From positions 124,001 through 188,000 of the forward strand of contig CAJTXO010000003.1 of assembly GCA_910583555.1 (NCBI GenBank): 64,000 bases of DNA, in the 5' to 3' direction. The position numbers and the translations under genes are program-made. This stretch comes from an uncultured Eubacterium sp. (GTDB lineage: Bacteria > Bacillota > Clostridia > Lachnospirales > Lachnospiraceae). Below are positions 1-9,664 of the stretch, piece after piece. The notes under the pieces were generated by a model. That model made no database searches. It had not been told where the DNA came from and saw only the letters and a list, made by a program, of their open reading frames with translations. Position 1 is the first letter of the stretch. Each line of letters opens with the position of its first letter.

Positions 1-555
1 AGAACACGTGAGTTGGTTGTTCAGGCGGCCAATACTGGTGTTTTGGAAGGAAGCGATGACGATGATTATCGGAAGATTCAGGATGAGATTGACGAACTGA
101 AAGGCGAGTTCGAACGTATCAACAGCCAGACTGAGTTCAACAAGAAGAAATTATTGAATGGTGACTATTCGAAACAGTGGTTGCACATTGGCGCAAATGA
201 TGCGCAGGGAATTTCGGTGACGATTAGTAAAACATCTTGGACCTCGGTTACTGTTACGAGCGGAGCGGCTGGTGGCGCTAGCGCGAAAGTCATTGGCACG
301 GTAGATACCATGCTGAAGAGTGTTACGACCGTTCGCTCGAAACTGGGTGCGATTCAGAACCGTCTGGAATATGCGGTGAAGGTAGATGATAACACCGCTG
401 AGAACTTGCAGTCTGCTGAATCCCGCATTCGCGATACGGATATGGCTGATGAGATGACGAGATTCTCGAAAGAGAGCATCCTCCAGCAGGCAGCTACATC
501 CATGTTGGCTCAGGCAAATCAGGCAAACCAGGGAGTTCTTTCGCTTCTCCAGTAA
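1..555 (+). CDS. Flagellin, C-terminal part (5' end outside window)
   Basis: Flagellin is the secreted subunit of the flagellar filament. The frame is open from base 1 (R-T-R-E-L-V-V-Q-A-A-N), which matches the end of the conserved N-terminal D0/D1 helices (usual form RELAVQAAN), so the start codon lies upstream of the window. The C-terminus is diagnostic: SRIRDTDMADEM, then a heptad-rich helix ending in ANQANQGVLSLLQ, the C-terminal D0 domain. The variable middle is short (roughly residues 60-95), so this is a compact flagellin without large surface domains. Two hairpins follow the stop, the second a clear terminator, so the filament gene ends its own transcript. The next genes are LicD-type transferases, a common kind of neighbour for surface or flagellin modification. 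Confidence 0.96.
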   Translation, partial: RTRELVVQAANTGVLEGSDDDDYRKIQDEIDELKGEFERINSQTEFNKKKLLNGDYSKQWLHIGANDAQGISVTISKTSWTSVTVTSGAAGGASAKVIGTVDTMLKSVTTVRSKLGAIQNRLEYAVKVDDNTAENLQSAESRIRDTDMADEMTRFSKESILQQAATSMLAQANQANQGVLSLLQ

Positions 556-568
556 TGGCTCTGAGTGA

Positions 569-596
569 ATGCCCAAAGCGTGTATACTTTGGGCAT
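569..596 (+). other. Perfect 10-bp hairpin after flagellin
   Basis: ATGCCCAAAG at 569-578 pairs perfectly with CTTTGGGCAT at 587-596 around an 8-nt loop. No T-tract follows, so it is more likely a 3'-end stabiliser or processing structure than a terminator on its own. The true terminator lies 40 bases downstream. Confidence 0.6.
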
Positions 597-636
597 AGGC
601 GAATGGAAAAGTTGTACAGTGCGTAAGAAAAAGGAA

Positions 637-668
637 AGCGCCCGGTGCCATCTGTGCTGGGCGTTTTT
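637..668 (+). terminator. Rho-independent terminator of flagellin
   Basis: CGCCC at 639-643 pairs with GGGCG at 659-663; the stem extends with wobble pairs to about 648/654 and is followed directly by TTTTT at 664-668. Confidence 0.85.
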
Positions 669-712
669 CCGTAATTTTCTTATTATACGGCCAGAAAGGG
701 GAGAGTGGACGG

Positions 713-3070
713 ATGATTGAATTTCCGGATTCATATTTTGAAGACGAGGTGCGGGATGGTTTTCTGGTACCGGGAATGATGAAGCGGTACTGGGCCGCGC
801 TGCAGGAAGTGATTCTGGTGGTCCACGAAGTTTGTGAAAAGCTGGGGATTTCCTACTGTGCCGAGTGGGGGACACTCCTCGGGGCGGTCCGGCATGGGGG
901 AATCATTCCGTGGGATGACGATATTGATCTATGCATGACTCGGCTGGATTTTGAACGATTTTTGAAGAAGGCGCCGGATGTGCTGCCGGATGGCTACAGG
1001 GTGTTTACATACCGAAATCAGGAAAGCGACAATATGGTGAACCAGATCGTAGCATGCCCGACGATGGTCATAGATTATGAACAGCTGCCCCAGTTTCATG
1101 GCTATCCTTATTCGGTGGTGGTCGATCTGACCGTTTTGGATGCGCTTCCGCAAACTCCGGAAGAAAAACAGGCATTTCGGGATTTGGTGCATATCGTAGG
1201 AGAACTAAAGGTGCATATTGATGAGGGTGACATGGAGTCTGAGGTAGTTGCCTGCGCCCTGAATGAGATTGAGCGGATATTTGGCGTCGCGCTCGACCGG
1301 GAGCATGCGCTGAAGAGGCAGCTGTACCAGATCATGGATCGGACAGCTTCCCAGTTTTGGAGGCGGGATGCGGTGGAATTGGCAGAAACGGCAGGATTCA
1401 TGGAACGGGGTTATCGTTTTCCTTCTCAGATACATGACAGAGCGGTACGTATCCCATTTGAACAGATCAGTATCATGGCGCCGGCGGGGTATGAGGCCAT
1501 GCTGAATTATGAATACGGCCCGGACTGGATGTGTCCGCGGCGTGTCAACGGTGCTCACAGGTATCCGGTCTATGAGACGATACTCAGCCAGATTCAGGAG
1601 AGTGTCCCCATTGAGCTTCGGCAGTATAAATATGACCCGGTACAGATTGGGGAAACAAAGAAGAAAAGAAAACCGCAGGAGTCTTTGCGGCGGGAACTGG
1701 AAGACTGCTTGCCGCTTTTTCGCGAAGCGCGCGAGGAAATGCGGAAGCAGGTGGAAGCGGGGAATCTGGGGCAGGTGGCTGCCTTGTCCGGGGAATGCCA
1801 GAATCTGGCACTACGGCTTGGCACGAGGATTGAGGAAGAGCAGGGGGAGGAGCATCCGACGGTCCGCGTTCTGGAAGAGTACTGTGAGTTGATCTTTTCG
1901 CTGTATGCCCAGTTGACCGCAGGGGAGGGCGTGATCGGGGAAGCGCCTGACATACCTGCACTGGTAGAGTATGAGAAGCGACTAGAGGAGAGCATTTCTC
2001 GGGATATCAAAGAGAAAAGAGAAGTAGTATTTATCCCGTATAAGAGTTCTTTCTGGGGAACGATGGACGGATTGTGGCAGGCGGCGTCAGCGGATGAAGA
2101 GGTTGATGTTTATGTTGTTCCGGCGCCGTACTACTACAAAGACGCGTTCGGGAAAGCAAAAAAGGATGAGCCGCACTACGAGACGGATTACCCGGAGAGT
2201 GTGGCGCTCACGAACTATGAGGAGTATACGTTTGACATGAGACGGCCGGACGTGATCGTCATCCAGTGCCCTTACGACGAATATCATTACGGCATGACGA
2301 TCCACCCGTTTTTTTATGCGCGGAACCTGGCGCAGTATACAGAGAATCTCGTCTATGTCCCGCCGCTGGTCATGGATGAGATCGTCCCGGGGGACGAGCG
2401 GGGGCGGTTTACGCTCCGTACGTTCTGCAATACGCCGGGAGTCACCTATGCGGACCATGTGATCGTCCAGTCGGAGCAAATGAAGGACGTCTATGTGGAA
2501 CTTCTGACAGAGTTTGCGGGAGAGGGGACAAGGGTAATGTGGGAAGAAAAGATAACGGGGGCTGCAACTGTGGCGGGGGAAACTACGATGTCAGAGACGT
2601 CAAGGCGAGCGATTGCGGAAGTGGACGTGCCAGAAGAGTGGCGGGTGTATGCACAGCGGGAGGATGGCAGCCGGAAGATCGTGATCCTCCTGCATATGAA
2701 CGCCAGCGTGTTGTTTGAATACGGCAGGGAAGCGATACAGAAACTCCGCGAGGTCATGGAACTTCTGCGGAAGGAGCAGGATGACTTTGTGCTTCTGTGG
2801 AAGCCGGACAGCAGTGTGAGGGAGCTCCTCCGCAAGGAAGATGCCGAAGCGTGGGGCCGTTACCGGGACCTGATGGAAGAATACAGGCGGGAGAAGTGGG
2901 GGATTTTTGACGACTCGCCGGACTGGGAGCGCGCCATCGGTTTCTGTGATGCATATTATGGAGACGCCGGTGTAATGTCCACTCGTTGCGTGCGGCTGGA
3001 CAAGCCGGTACTGATTGCCTCGGCGGACTTCCACCAGTACGGCGACAGGGCGACGTCGCCGATAGAATGA
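713..3070 (+). CDS. LicD-family transferase with C-terminal CDP-glycerol transferase-like region
   Basis: LicD enzymes transfer phosphocholine or related phospho-groups from CDP-activated donors to surface sugars. The N-terminus (about residues 40-75) carries the family signature WGTLLGAVRH followed by IPWDDDID, the acidic metal-binding motif. A second region (about 440-785) has VFIPYKSSFWGTM, DVIVIQCPYDEY, VYVPP and, near the end, GFCDAYYGDAG...DKPVLIAS. The last motif resembles the C-terminal part of CDP-glycerol glycerophosphotransferases, so this looks like a two-domain protein of 785 aa. ATG 713 begins 45 bases after the flagellin terminator. A diverged paralog follows immediately, and a TagD-type cytidylyltransferase at 9665 could supply the activated donor. 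The acceptor (teichoic acid, capsule or flagellin) is unknown. The LicD call is secure; the second-domain call is moderate. Confidence 0.8.
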   Translation: MIEFPDSYFEDEVRDGFLVPGMMKRYWAALQEVILVVHEVCEKLGISYCAEWGTLLGAVRHGGIIPWDDDIDLCMTRLDFERFLKKAPDVLPDGYRVFTYRNQESDNMVNQIVACPTMVIDYEQLPQFHGYPYSVVVDLTVLDALPQTPEEKQAFRDLVHIVGELKVHIDEGDMESEVVACALNEIERIFGVALDREHALKRQLYQIMDRTASQFWRRDAVELAETAGFMERGYRFPSQIHDRAVRIPFEQISIMAPAGYEAMLNYEYGPDWMCPRRVNGAHRYPVYETILSQIQESVPIELRQYKYDPVQIGETKKKRKPQESLRRELEDCLPLFREAREEMRKQVEAGNLGQVAALSGECQNLALRLGTRIEEEQGEEHPTVRVLEEYCELIFSLYAQLTAGEGVIGEAPDIPALVEYEKRLEESISRDIKEKREVVFIPYKSSFWGTMDGLWQAASADEEVDVYVVPAPYYYKDAFGKAKKDEPHYETDYPESVALTNYEEYTFDMRRPDVIVIQCPYDEYHYGMTIHPFFYARNLAQYTENLVYVPPLVMDEIVPGDERGRFTLRTFCNTPGVTYADHVIVQSEQMKDVYVELLTEFAGEGTRVMWEEKITGAATVAGETTMSETSRRAIAEVDVPEEWRVYAQREDGSRKIVILLHMNASVLFEYGREAIQKLREVMELLRKEQDDFVLLWKPDSSVRELLRKEDAEAWGRYRDLMEEYRREKWGIFDDSPDWERAIGFCDAYYGDAGVMSTRCVRLDKPVLIASADFHQYGDRATSPIE

Positions 3071-3117
3071 CACCGCTGATGGGTGATACCGCTGATGGGT
3101 GATACCGCCGACAGGGT
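3069..3117 (+). repeat. Short tandem repeat, 16-bp unit, about 3 copies
   Basis: Units at 3069-3084 and 3085-3100 (GATACCGCTGATGGGT, first copy with one change) plus a diverged third unit at 3101-3117. The TGA stop of the upstream LicD gene overlaps the first unit, and the repeat fills the gap to the second LicD gene. Probably slippage-generated. Confidence 0.8.
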
Positions 3118-3137
3118 GGAGCAGGAGGGCAGGAACA

Positions 3138-5092
3138 ATGGAATTTCCGGATTCTTATTTTGAGGACGAGGTACGGGACGGGTTCTACATCCCGAGCCTG
3201 ATGAAGAGATGCTGGGCGGCGCAGATGGAGATGCTCTGCCACGTCCAGAAAATATGCACCAGACATAAACTTCGCTATTTTGCCGACTGGGGGACTTTGC
3301 TCGGGACTGTCCGGCACGGCGGGATGATTCCGTGGGACGACGATATGGACATCAGCATGCCGCGGGAAGATTACGCAAAGTTCCGAGAAGTGGCGGACGC
3401 AGAACTTCCAGACGGATGCTGGTTTAAGGACTGGAGATACTCCGATGAAATAGACAGTATGCTCGGGCGGATTGTCAATTCCCATGTACATGTTTTGGAG
3501 GGCAGAGCGTTGGAAGTTTATCATGGATTTCCTTATGTGGCAGGGATCGACATTTATTGCCTCGAAGACCTGCCTGACCATGAAAGGGAGTCCCGCGTGT
3601 TCTGGGAAGAACTTTGTTTTTGTATAAGCTGATCTATAAACTTCAGGATGACAAGCGAAAGGGAAGGTTGGCAGGCGAGGATGAACTTTCATACTATATC
3701 GGACGGATCGAAGCTTCTTATCAGGTGAAACTGGACCGGAAAACGCCACTGCGTCGCCAGCTCTGTGAAATATTGGACCGGACGGCGGCACTCAAGTATC
3801 AGCGGGAGGATGCACGTACGGTGAATTCTCTAATTTCATGGAAAAAGAATTTTATTTCCCATTATCCCAAACGGTGCTTTGAGAAAGTGGTACAAATGCC
3901 ATTTGAAGGGATGGAGATCGCGGCGCCGGCAGGGTATGAAAAACTTCTGGCGATGGAATATGGCCCGGACTGGATGTGTCCGTTTCATTCCGGCGGCGGA
4001 CATGAGTATCCCTACTACAAAAAGCAGCAAGCTTACCTGAATGAGAAGAATGCCGGAGCGCTTTTTACCTATGTGTATTCCGGACAGGAGAGAGAAGAAA
4101 TACGGATGTTGAGAGAAGAAGTAAAGTTGAATGCCGGTGAGCGTATGAAAGAGGAACTAAGAGAATTTCTCCCGCTCTTTCGAGAGGCACATAGAGAGAT
4201 TGCGCAGCTCGTAAAAGGCGGAATGTTATCAGCGGCACGGGAACTTCTTAGCGACTGTCAAAATGCGGCGATTCAGCTTGGAACAAAGATGGAGGAAATG
4301 GAAAACCGCCCGGGGGAATCCCGGACGGCGGTGATGATATTGGAAGAATACTGCGAATGGATTTATGATTTGTATGAGGTGCTGTCTCAGGAGAAGGCAA
4401 GTGCATTCAGAGATCTGGAACGAGAACTCGCTGCATGGGAAGAGAAACTTTGGCAGGCAGTAAACAGCGGGGCAGAATATGTATTAGGGAGAAATAACGC
4501 CCGAAAAATCGTGGTATTTGTGCCGTACAAGCCTGCTTATTGGAATACGATGGCCGGCATATGGCGAGAGGCGGTGGATGATCCGGATACAGATGTATGG
4601 GTCATTCCGGTTCCATATTATCATAAAGATGCGCACGGGAAGGCAAAATCGGAAGAAATGCATTATGAAACGGACTATCCGGATGAGGTAGCGGTCACTT
4701 CATACGAGGAGTATCCATTTGATGTGTGTCAGCCGGACGTGATCGTGATTCAGTGCCCATACGATGAATATAATTATGGTTTGACAATCCATCCGTTTTT
4801 TTACGCAAAAAATTTGAGAAAATATACCGACCGACTTGTTTGTGTACCGCCTTTTTGGATGGATGAGATTGCTCCCGGGGATGAAAAAGCAAAAGAGAAT
4901 TTGAGATCGCTGTGCTGTATGCCGGGCGTAGTTCTTTCCGATACGGTAGTTGTTCAGTCGGAGCAGATGAGATCGGTCTATGTAGACATCCTGACGGAGT
5001 TCGCCGGGGCGGACACAAGGCCGGTATGGGAACGAGTAGTTGTCGGTGGTGGGAAGGAAAAGAAAAGGAACATTATTACGGATTGGCATTAA
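3138..5092 (+). pseudogene. Second LicD-family gene, interrupted by a frameshift and shortened
   Basis: Paralog of the gene at 713: both start with EFPDSYFEDEVRDGF and carry WGTLLG...RHGG...IPWDDD. ATG 3138 follows an AGGAGGG site. The first frame stops at 3632. Homology continues in the -1 frame from about 3614 (LYKLIYKLQDD... through VFVPYKPAYWNTM and DVIVIQCPYDEY) to 5092. The break sits in CTTTGTTTTTG, so loss of one T from a T-run explains it. The second part also ends before the DAYYGD-type C-terminal motif of the first gene, about 180 residues short. It may be a pseudogene, a phase-variable gene or a sequencing error. With one base restored, it would read as one protein of about 650 aa. 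Confidence 0.8.
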
Positions 5093-5105
5093 CAGGAGGG
5101 ACAGG

Positions 5106-6209
5106 ATGCAGAAAACAGCGTTTTCACGAAGGAAGACAAATATAGCGTTTTCGAACTGCGTAGTAGATGATGGGGTGATGTATTTTTATGCCTCCAATAT
5201 CCGGGCGCTGTGCAAAATGGATATGGGGACAAAGGAGGCTTCCTTTGAAAGCGACATCATCATAAACGGGGAGCGGGTAGATGATGTACTGATGGTTTCG
5301 GCGGACGGGGATGCACTCTGTATGCTCACGCCGGATGGAAAATATTATGTCTGTTACCGTCTGGGAAACGGGGAATACCATGTTTCGTACATAGGCGGGG
5401 ACAGGACATCTGAAAATGAACTGGCATGGGGAGAATACGGGGAAGCGGTGTACGTGTTTTTTACAAACCCAGCCGTGCGGAAGGTCATTCGGATCGACCG
5501 GAACAGCGGGGCGGCAGACGAGTTCCATTGTGACTGCTGGCAGGAAGCCCCGGATACTGTGTATACGAATGCCAGCAGACAGTACGGGGAAGATGTGTGG
5601 CTTTGTCCGGCAGCCCCCTTGTGTCTGACCCGTGTTTCACTGAAAACGGGAAAGAGCGAACACTACCATCTGCCGGGGCTGTCCCAGCTGTGTACGGGGT
5701 TTGCGGTTTCGGGAGATACGATGTATCTGTTGGGAATCAAGGGGAAGATTTTCCGCTGGGAGATTGGGAGCGCCGATGTGGCCGAACTGATCGACCTTGA
5801 TTTCTGGGTTCGGGAATACGTTGTTATCGTGGTGGCGGGAGAGGATGTGTATCTACTGCCGGGAAAAGGAATGGATTTTCTGCGGGTGCATGAGGGAAAG
5901 GCAGAAAAGATCTCTTTGGTGGACGATTTTGCATTCGGGGTATTCGGACCGGAAAAATGCAGGCATTACTATGAGGATGCGGATATGTGCTATTTTCCGC
6001 AGAAATACAGTAATTACAGTTTTACGTTCGATAAAAAGTCCGGAGAGTTTTCGTGTTACCAGATGAGGCTACCAGCCGCCCTGCTGAGGGAGAGGGGCTG
6101 GATCTTGCGGGAAAGTGAGGAAGTGACGCTGACGGATTATCTGAGGTATCTAGAGGCAGGAGAAGGAGTAACAGAAAAATATGAAGAGATTGGGAACAGT
6201 ATCTTATAA
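5106..6209 (+). CDS. Hypothetical protein with beta-propeller-like repeats
   Basis: Not assigned to a named family. The 367-aa product shows recurring short strands with spaced aromatic and Gly/Asp residues: ISADG-like (MVSADGDALCML), YVCYRLGNGEYHV, VYVFFTNP, MYLLGIKGKIFRW, VYLLPGKGMDFL. This fits a WD40/TolB-like propeller. There is no signal peptide or membrane segment. ATG 5106 is chosen because CAGGAGGG lies 6-7 bases upstream; an in-frame start at 5040 would overlap the preceding gene. Its 3' end overlaps the start of the pyruvyl transferase gene by 29 bp, so the two are probably co-transcribed. Confidence 0.7.
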   Translation: MQKTAFSRRKTNIAFSNCVVDDGVMYFYASNIRALCKMDMGTKEASFESDIIINGERVDDVLMVSADGDALCMLTPDGKYYVCYRLGNGEYHVSYIGGDRTSENELAWGEYGEAVYVFFTNPAVRKVIRIDRNSGAADEFHCDCWQEAPDTVYTNASRQYGEDVWLCPAAPLCLTRVSLKTGKSEHYHLPGLSQLCTGFAVSGDTMYLLGIKGKIFRWEIGSADVAELIDLDFWVREYVVIVVAGEDVYLLPGKGMDFLRVHEGKAEKISLVDDFAFGVFGPEKCRHYYEDADMCYFPQKYSNYSFTFDKKSGEFSCYQMRLPAALLRERGWILRESEEVTLTDYLRYLEAGEGVTEKYEEIGNSIL

Positions 6210-7284
6210 TATCTACTGCAACTTTACGAATTATGGGTCTGCCTGTCAGACATGGGCGTTGCATCAAGCAGTAAAGAAATTGGGGCATATGCCTGTTCTG
6301 GTAGATTATTGCCCTGCGGTGCTTGCAGGGCAGAATCCATTAAATCCCTATGAGAATATGTGGGACAAAGACGAAGAATCACGCCGTATGGTTGAACTGA
6401 CCATGTCGGAAATCAGGGAGAACTATGCTAAATTTGATCGTTTCTACCGGGAGCAGTTTACAAGAACCAAAAAGAAGTACATGTCGGAGAATTTTAGTGA
6501 AATAACATCAGAATTGCTGGATGGATTTATCTGTGGCAGCGATACAATTTTTTGTATAGATGAATTCGGAGGATTTGATGACGGCTATTATGCCAATTAC
6601 CCGGAGATGCGGGGTAATACGGTTGCGTATGCGGCGAGTTTTGGCAGTTCCCATTTTGACGAGCGGACATATGGGATTCTTAACGACAGGCTGAAAAACT
6701 TTAAGGCGATTGCTCTTCGGGAGAATGGGATGCTTTCTTATGTCAAAGAGCATGTTGAAGTTCCTGTGGCAGGGACGGTCGATCCAACTTTGTTGTTGAC
6801 ATCAAAAGATTATGATGCGATGGCGGAGACCAGGCAATATGAAAAACCATATTTGCTGCTTTATGCCCGTTGCTATGATCCTCAGATGGAGGCGTATGCG
6901 GAGAAAACAGCGAAGGAAAAAGGACTCGAGATCATCGAGATTAGTCTTAGGGCGATAAACGTAAAAAAAGGCCATATCATGAGATATGACGCGGGGGTTG
7001 AAGAATTTCTATCCCTGATAAAATATTCTGCTTTTGTTGTGACAAATTCTTTCCATGGATTAATTTTTGCGGTTTTGTATTGCCGGCCGATGGCTGTGTT
7101 TACACGAAAACAGGCTGTCTGCAAGATTAATGATTTGCTCGCCCTTATGGGGATGAAGCAGTTCGGACTGACAACGGAGGGAGAAGAGTATCAGGAAATC
7201 GACTATGATGAAGTTCATGAGAGGATCGGTGAAGCAAGGAAAAGATCGCTTGATTTTTTAAGAATGGAATTGGAGCTGTTATAG
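6181..7284 (+). CDS. Polysaccharide pyruvyl transferase family protein
   Basis: Family members (CsaB/WcaK type) add ketal pyruvate or act as related transferases on surface polysaccharides. The 367-aa protein shows the typical pattern NYGSACQTWAL near the start, FICGSDTIF, YAASFGSS at about 155, the DPTLLL segment and the C-terminal VVTNSFHGLIFAVLYCRP, which carries the conserved S-F-H-G. ATG 6181 has GGAGAAGGAG upstream and lies within the end of the preceding gene. The stop codon is immediately followed by the start of the Fe-S protein gene at 7285; this pairing is common in Lachnospiraceae glycan clusters. Confidence 0.85.
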   Translation: MKRLGTVSYNIYCNFTNYGSACQTWALHQAVKKLGHMPVLVDYCPAVLAGQNPLNPYENMWDKDEESRRMVELTMSEIRENYAKFDRFYREQFTRTKKKYMSENFSEITSELLDGFICGSDTIFCIDEFGGFDDGYYANYPEMRGNTVAYAASFGSSHFDERTYGILNDRLKNFKAIALRENGMLSYVKEHVEVPVAGTVDPTLLLTSKDYDAMAETRQYEKPYLLLYARCYDPQMEAYAEKTAKEKGLEIIEISLRAINVKKGHIMRYDAGVEEFLSLIKYSAFVVTNSFHGLIFAVLYCRPMAVFTRKQAVCKINDLLALMGMKQFGLTTEGEEYQEIDYDEVHERIGEARKRSLDFLRMELELL

Positions 7285-8508
7285 ATGTTTTTAGATTCAG
7301 GGGATAAAACAGAATGCTTTGGTTGTGAGGGATGTGCACAAAGCTGTAGTCAGGGTGCGATTTTCATGGAAGAGGATGAAGAAGGGTTCCGGTATCCTCG
7401 GATCGATTCATTAAAGTGCACGACATGTGGGATTTGTCGAAAGGTGTGCCCGTACGGACATGCGCCGGAGAAACATATGGAAAGCAGATACGTATTTGGA
7501 GGCTGGCACTGTAGTCCGGAAACACGTTTTGAAAGTACCTCCGGAGGAGCGTTTTCTGCTATTGCGGATGCGTTTTGTGAAGAAAACTATTTAATTTTCG
7601 GTGCGGAGGCAAAAGCTCTGCAGGTTTTCCACAGTTATGTGACTGACAAGAGCCAGATGGGAAAATTTAGAAAATCAAAATATTCGCAGAGTATGATCGG
7701 ATCGACATACAGAAAGGTTAGGGGATTTTTAAACGAGGGATGCAAGGTTCTCTTTTCTGGTACACCTTGTCAGATTGCCGGGCTTATTTCTTTTTTGAAA
7801 GCGGCCCACACAGATACAGAAAAACTCCTGATGGTCGAAGTGGTCTGCGAAGGGGTGCCGAGTCCGCTTTACATTCGGAAACTCGACAAAGAAATGAAAA
7901 GGAAGTATGGTGCGGGCATCTATTCGCTCGACTATCGTTATACTGGAAAAAGCGTTTTATCACATGGAAAATGGGATTTTGAAGAAATGAAGATAGTATT
8001 GGAAGAAAAGAAAAAGATTCTGAAAAAAGACCGATGGTTGAATCCGTTTTGGTCAATTTGGTTAGAACACTTAATGAGCAGGCCGTCTTGTTATGAATGT
8101 CCGTTTGCTACACAGGAAAGAATAGCAGATATTTCACTTGCCGATTTGTGGGGAGTACATTTGTATTGTCCAGATTTATATGGACAAAATAAAGGATCGT
8201 CCCTGATAATTGCTAATACGGAAAAAGGGAGAGAGGTAGTCAAAAAAGCGCGGCATTTTATGTATGGGCATGAATTGAGATTTGAAGATGCAGTAAAATA
8301 TCAGGGGCCGCTTAGGAAGCATATTGACTGTAATCCTAACCGGGAAATATTTATGCGTGATCTTGAAAGCAATATGACGTATAAAGAAATAAATAAGAAA
8401 TGGACAAAAAAATTTCCTTTCAAACTATTGTGGCAGAAATATATATGGGGAAACCGACAGCGGATTGTCTTTTGGAAGCTTACCAAAGGCCGCTATAAAA
8501 TAAAATGA
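7285..8508 (+). CDS. F420H2 dehydrogenase beta-subunit-like 4Fe-4S protein
   Basis: The N-terminus has two ferredoxin-type clusters: CFGCEGCAQSC and CTTCGICRKVCP (residues about 12-55). The middle shows the FrhB/FdhB features SGTPCQIAGL and VEVVCEGVPSP, and a later CYECPFA...ISLADLWG segment. This matches Coenzyme F420 hydrogenase/dehydrogenase beta subunit-type proteins that sit beside polysaccharide pyruvyl transferases in glycan clusters, where they are thought to catalyse a flavin- or Fe-S-dependent reduction. The substrate is unknown. ATG 7285 directly abuts the preceding stop, which implies translational coupling. At 407 aa it is the usual size. Confidence 0.85.
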   Translation: MFLDSGDKTECFGCEGCAQSCSQGAIFMEEDEEGFRYPRIDSLKCTTCGICRKVCPYGHAPEKHMESRYVFGGWHCSPETRFESTSGGAFSAIADAFCEENYLIFGAEAKALQVFHSYVTDKSQMGKFRKSKYSQSMIGSTYRKVRGFLNEGCKVLFSGTPCQIAGLISFLKAAHTDTEKLLMVEVVCEGVPSPLYIRKLDKEMKRKYGAGIYSLDYRYTGKSVLSHGKWDFEEMKIVLEEKKKILKKDRWLNPFWSIWLEHLMSRPSCYECPFATQERIADISLADLWGVHLYCPDLYGQNKGSSLIIANTEKGREVVKKARHFMYGHELRFEDAVKYQGPLRKHIDCNPNREIFMRDLESNMTYKEINKKWTKKFPFKLLWQKYIWGNRQRIVFWKLTKGRYKIK

Positions 8509-8568
8509 GGTGAATTTTGGGAGCTATTGATGATTTATATAAAAAGTTTGGAGAAGGAGATTTGTCCC

Positions 8569-9639
8569 ATGAACTACTATGTAAATGAAGATATTAAAAA
8601 TACGGTGCGCGTTTTTCCGGAACAGGGAAGATATGGATATTTGCGATATGATATGAATGAAAATCCAGAAGGCCTGCCAAAAGACTTTGTAGATGCTGTC
8701 CTGCGGGAGATCACACCGGAGTTTCTTTCTGTGTACCCGGAACCGGACCGGTTTCTGCACAAATACGCATCGTTTATCCATGCGGGTTTTGACAATGTGC
8801 TCGCCACTAACGGTTCGGATATGGGAATCCGTTATTTGCTGGAAACATTTGGGGAGCGGGGAAAGGAAGTGTTGACAGCAGCACCCACTTTTGAAATGTA
8901 CGGAGTCAACTGTTCCATTCTGGGGTTAAAGCATGTTTCTGTTTCCTATGAGGATGACCTGAGCATAAAAGTGGATCATATCGTGAATGCGATCACGGAA
9001 GATACGCGAGTTGTCGTTCTGGTCAATCCCAATAACCCAGTGGGAAATGTGTATACAGAAGATGAATTTCAGTTGATTGCCGCACGGGCAAAAGAAAAAG
9101 GAGCGATCGTTGTTGTGGACGAGGCGTATCACTATTTTTACCCGAATACATTTTTGGAATATGCGCTGCGGGAAGAGAATGTCATTGTTCTGCGTACTTT
9201 TTCCAAGCTTTTTTCGCTGGCGGCGTGCAGGATCGGAGTCATGGTCAGTAATCCCCGCATCATCCAGTATATAAAAAATGCAAGGCTGACATTTGATGTG
9301 AATGCGGTTGCCCTTTTGTTTGCGGAACATATACTGGACCGGCCGGAACTGGTTGCCGAACTGATCGATGCGGAGAAAGAAGGGCGGGCTTATATCCGGG
9401 ATGAGCTGGAGAAAAATGGGTATGAGTGCAGACCCTGCGAGGGAAATTACATTTTGGTTAAACCGAATCTTCCAGCAAGGAAAGCGGCGAGAATCCTTAA
9501 GGAGCAAAAAAAGATTCTAGTACATACTTTTAGTAATGAATTGCTGAAAGAGTACCTGAGAATATCAACGGGGTCCGTAAAAGCCATGCGGATTTTTCTG
9601 GAGGCGTTTTTGGAAATCGACAGATCAGATGACAGATAA
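8569..9639 (+). CDS. HisC-like class I/II PLP aminotransferase
   Basis: PLP enzyme of the histidinol-phosphate aminotransferase/CobD-like fold, 356 aa. Visible motifs are YDMNENPEG near the N-terminus, ATNGSDMGIRY (phosphate cup), VNPNNPVGN, VVDEAYHYFYP and the lysine segment RTFSKLFSLAACRIG, where the Lys forms the Schiff base. ATG 8569 is preferred over upstream TTG/ATG codons at 8527/8530 because GGAGAAGGAG precedes it. Being inside a glycan cluster with no his genes nearby, it probably makes an amino-alcohol or amino-sugar building block rather than histidine. Which one is inference only; a role in an aminoalkyl-phosphate or phosphonate head group would fit the neighbours. Confidence 0.8.
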   Translation: MNYYVNEDIKNTVRVFPEQGRYGYLRYDMNENPEGLPKDFVDAVLREITPEFLSVYPEPDRFLHKYASFIHAGFDNVLATNGSDMGIRYLLETFGERGKEVLTAAPTFEMYGVNCSILGLKHVSVSYEDDLSIKVDHIVNAITEDTRVVVLVNPNNPVGNVYTEDEFQLIAARAKEKGAIVVVDEAYHYFYPNTFLEYALREENVIVLRTFSKLFSLAACRIGVMVSNPRIIQYIKNARLTFDVNAVALLFAEHILDRPELVAELIDAEKEGRAYIRDELEKNGYECRPCEGNYILVKPNLPARKAARILKEQKKILVHTFSNELLKEYLRISTGSVKAMRIFLEAFLEIDRSDDR

Positions 9640-9664
9640 AAGTGCGGACGGCAGGTGGTAAATA

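Noticed and set aside
151..651. Long antisense frame across flagellin
   Set aside because: Opposite a clear flagellin gene with strong family motifs; no start site or homology seen.
3605..3630. Programmed -1 frameshift in the second LicD gene
   Set aside because: No X-XXY-YYZ slippery heptamer in frame and no strong downstream pseudoknot seen; a single-base deletion in the T-run is simpler.
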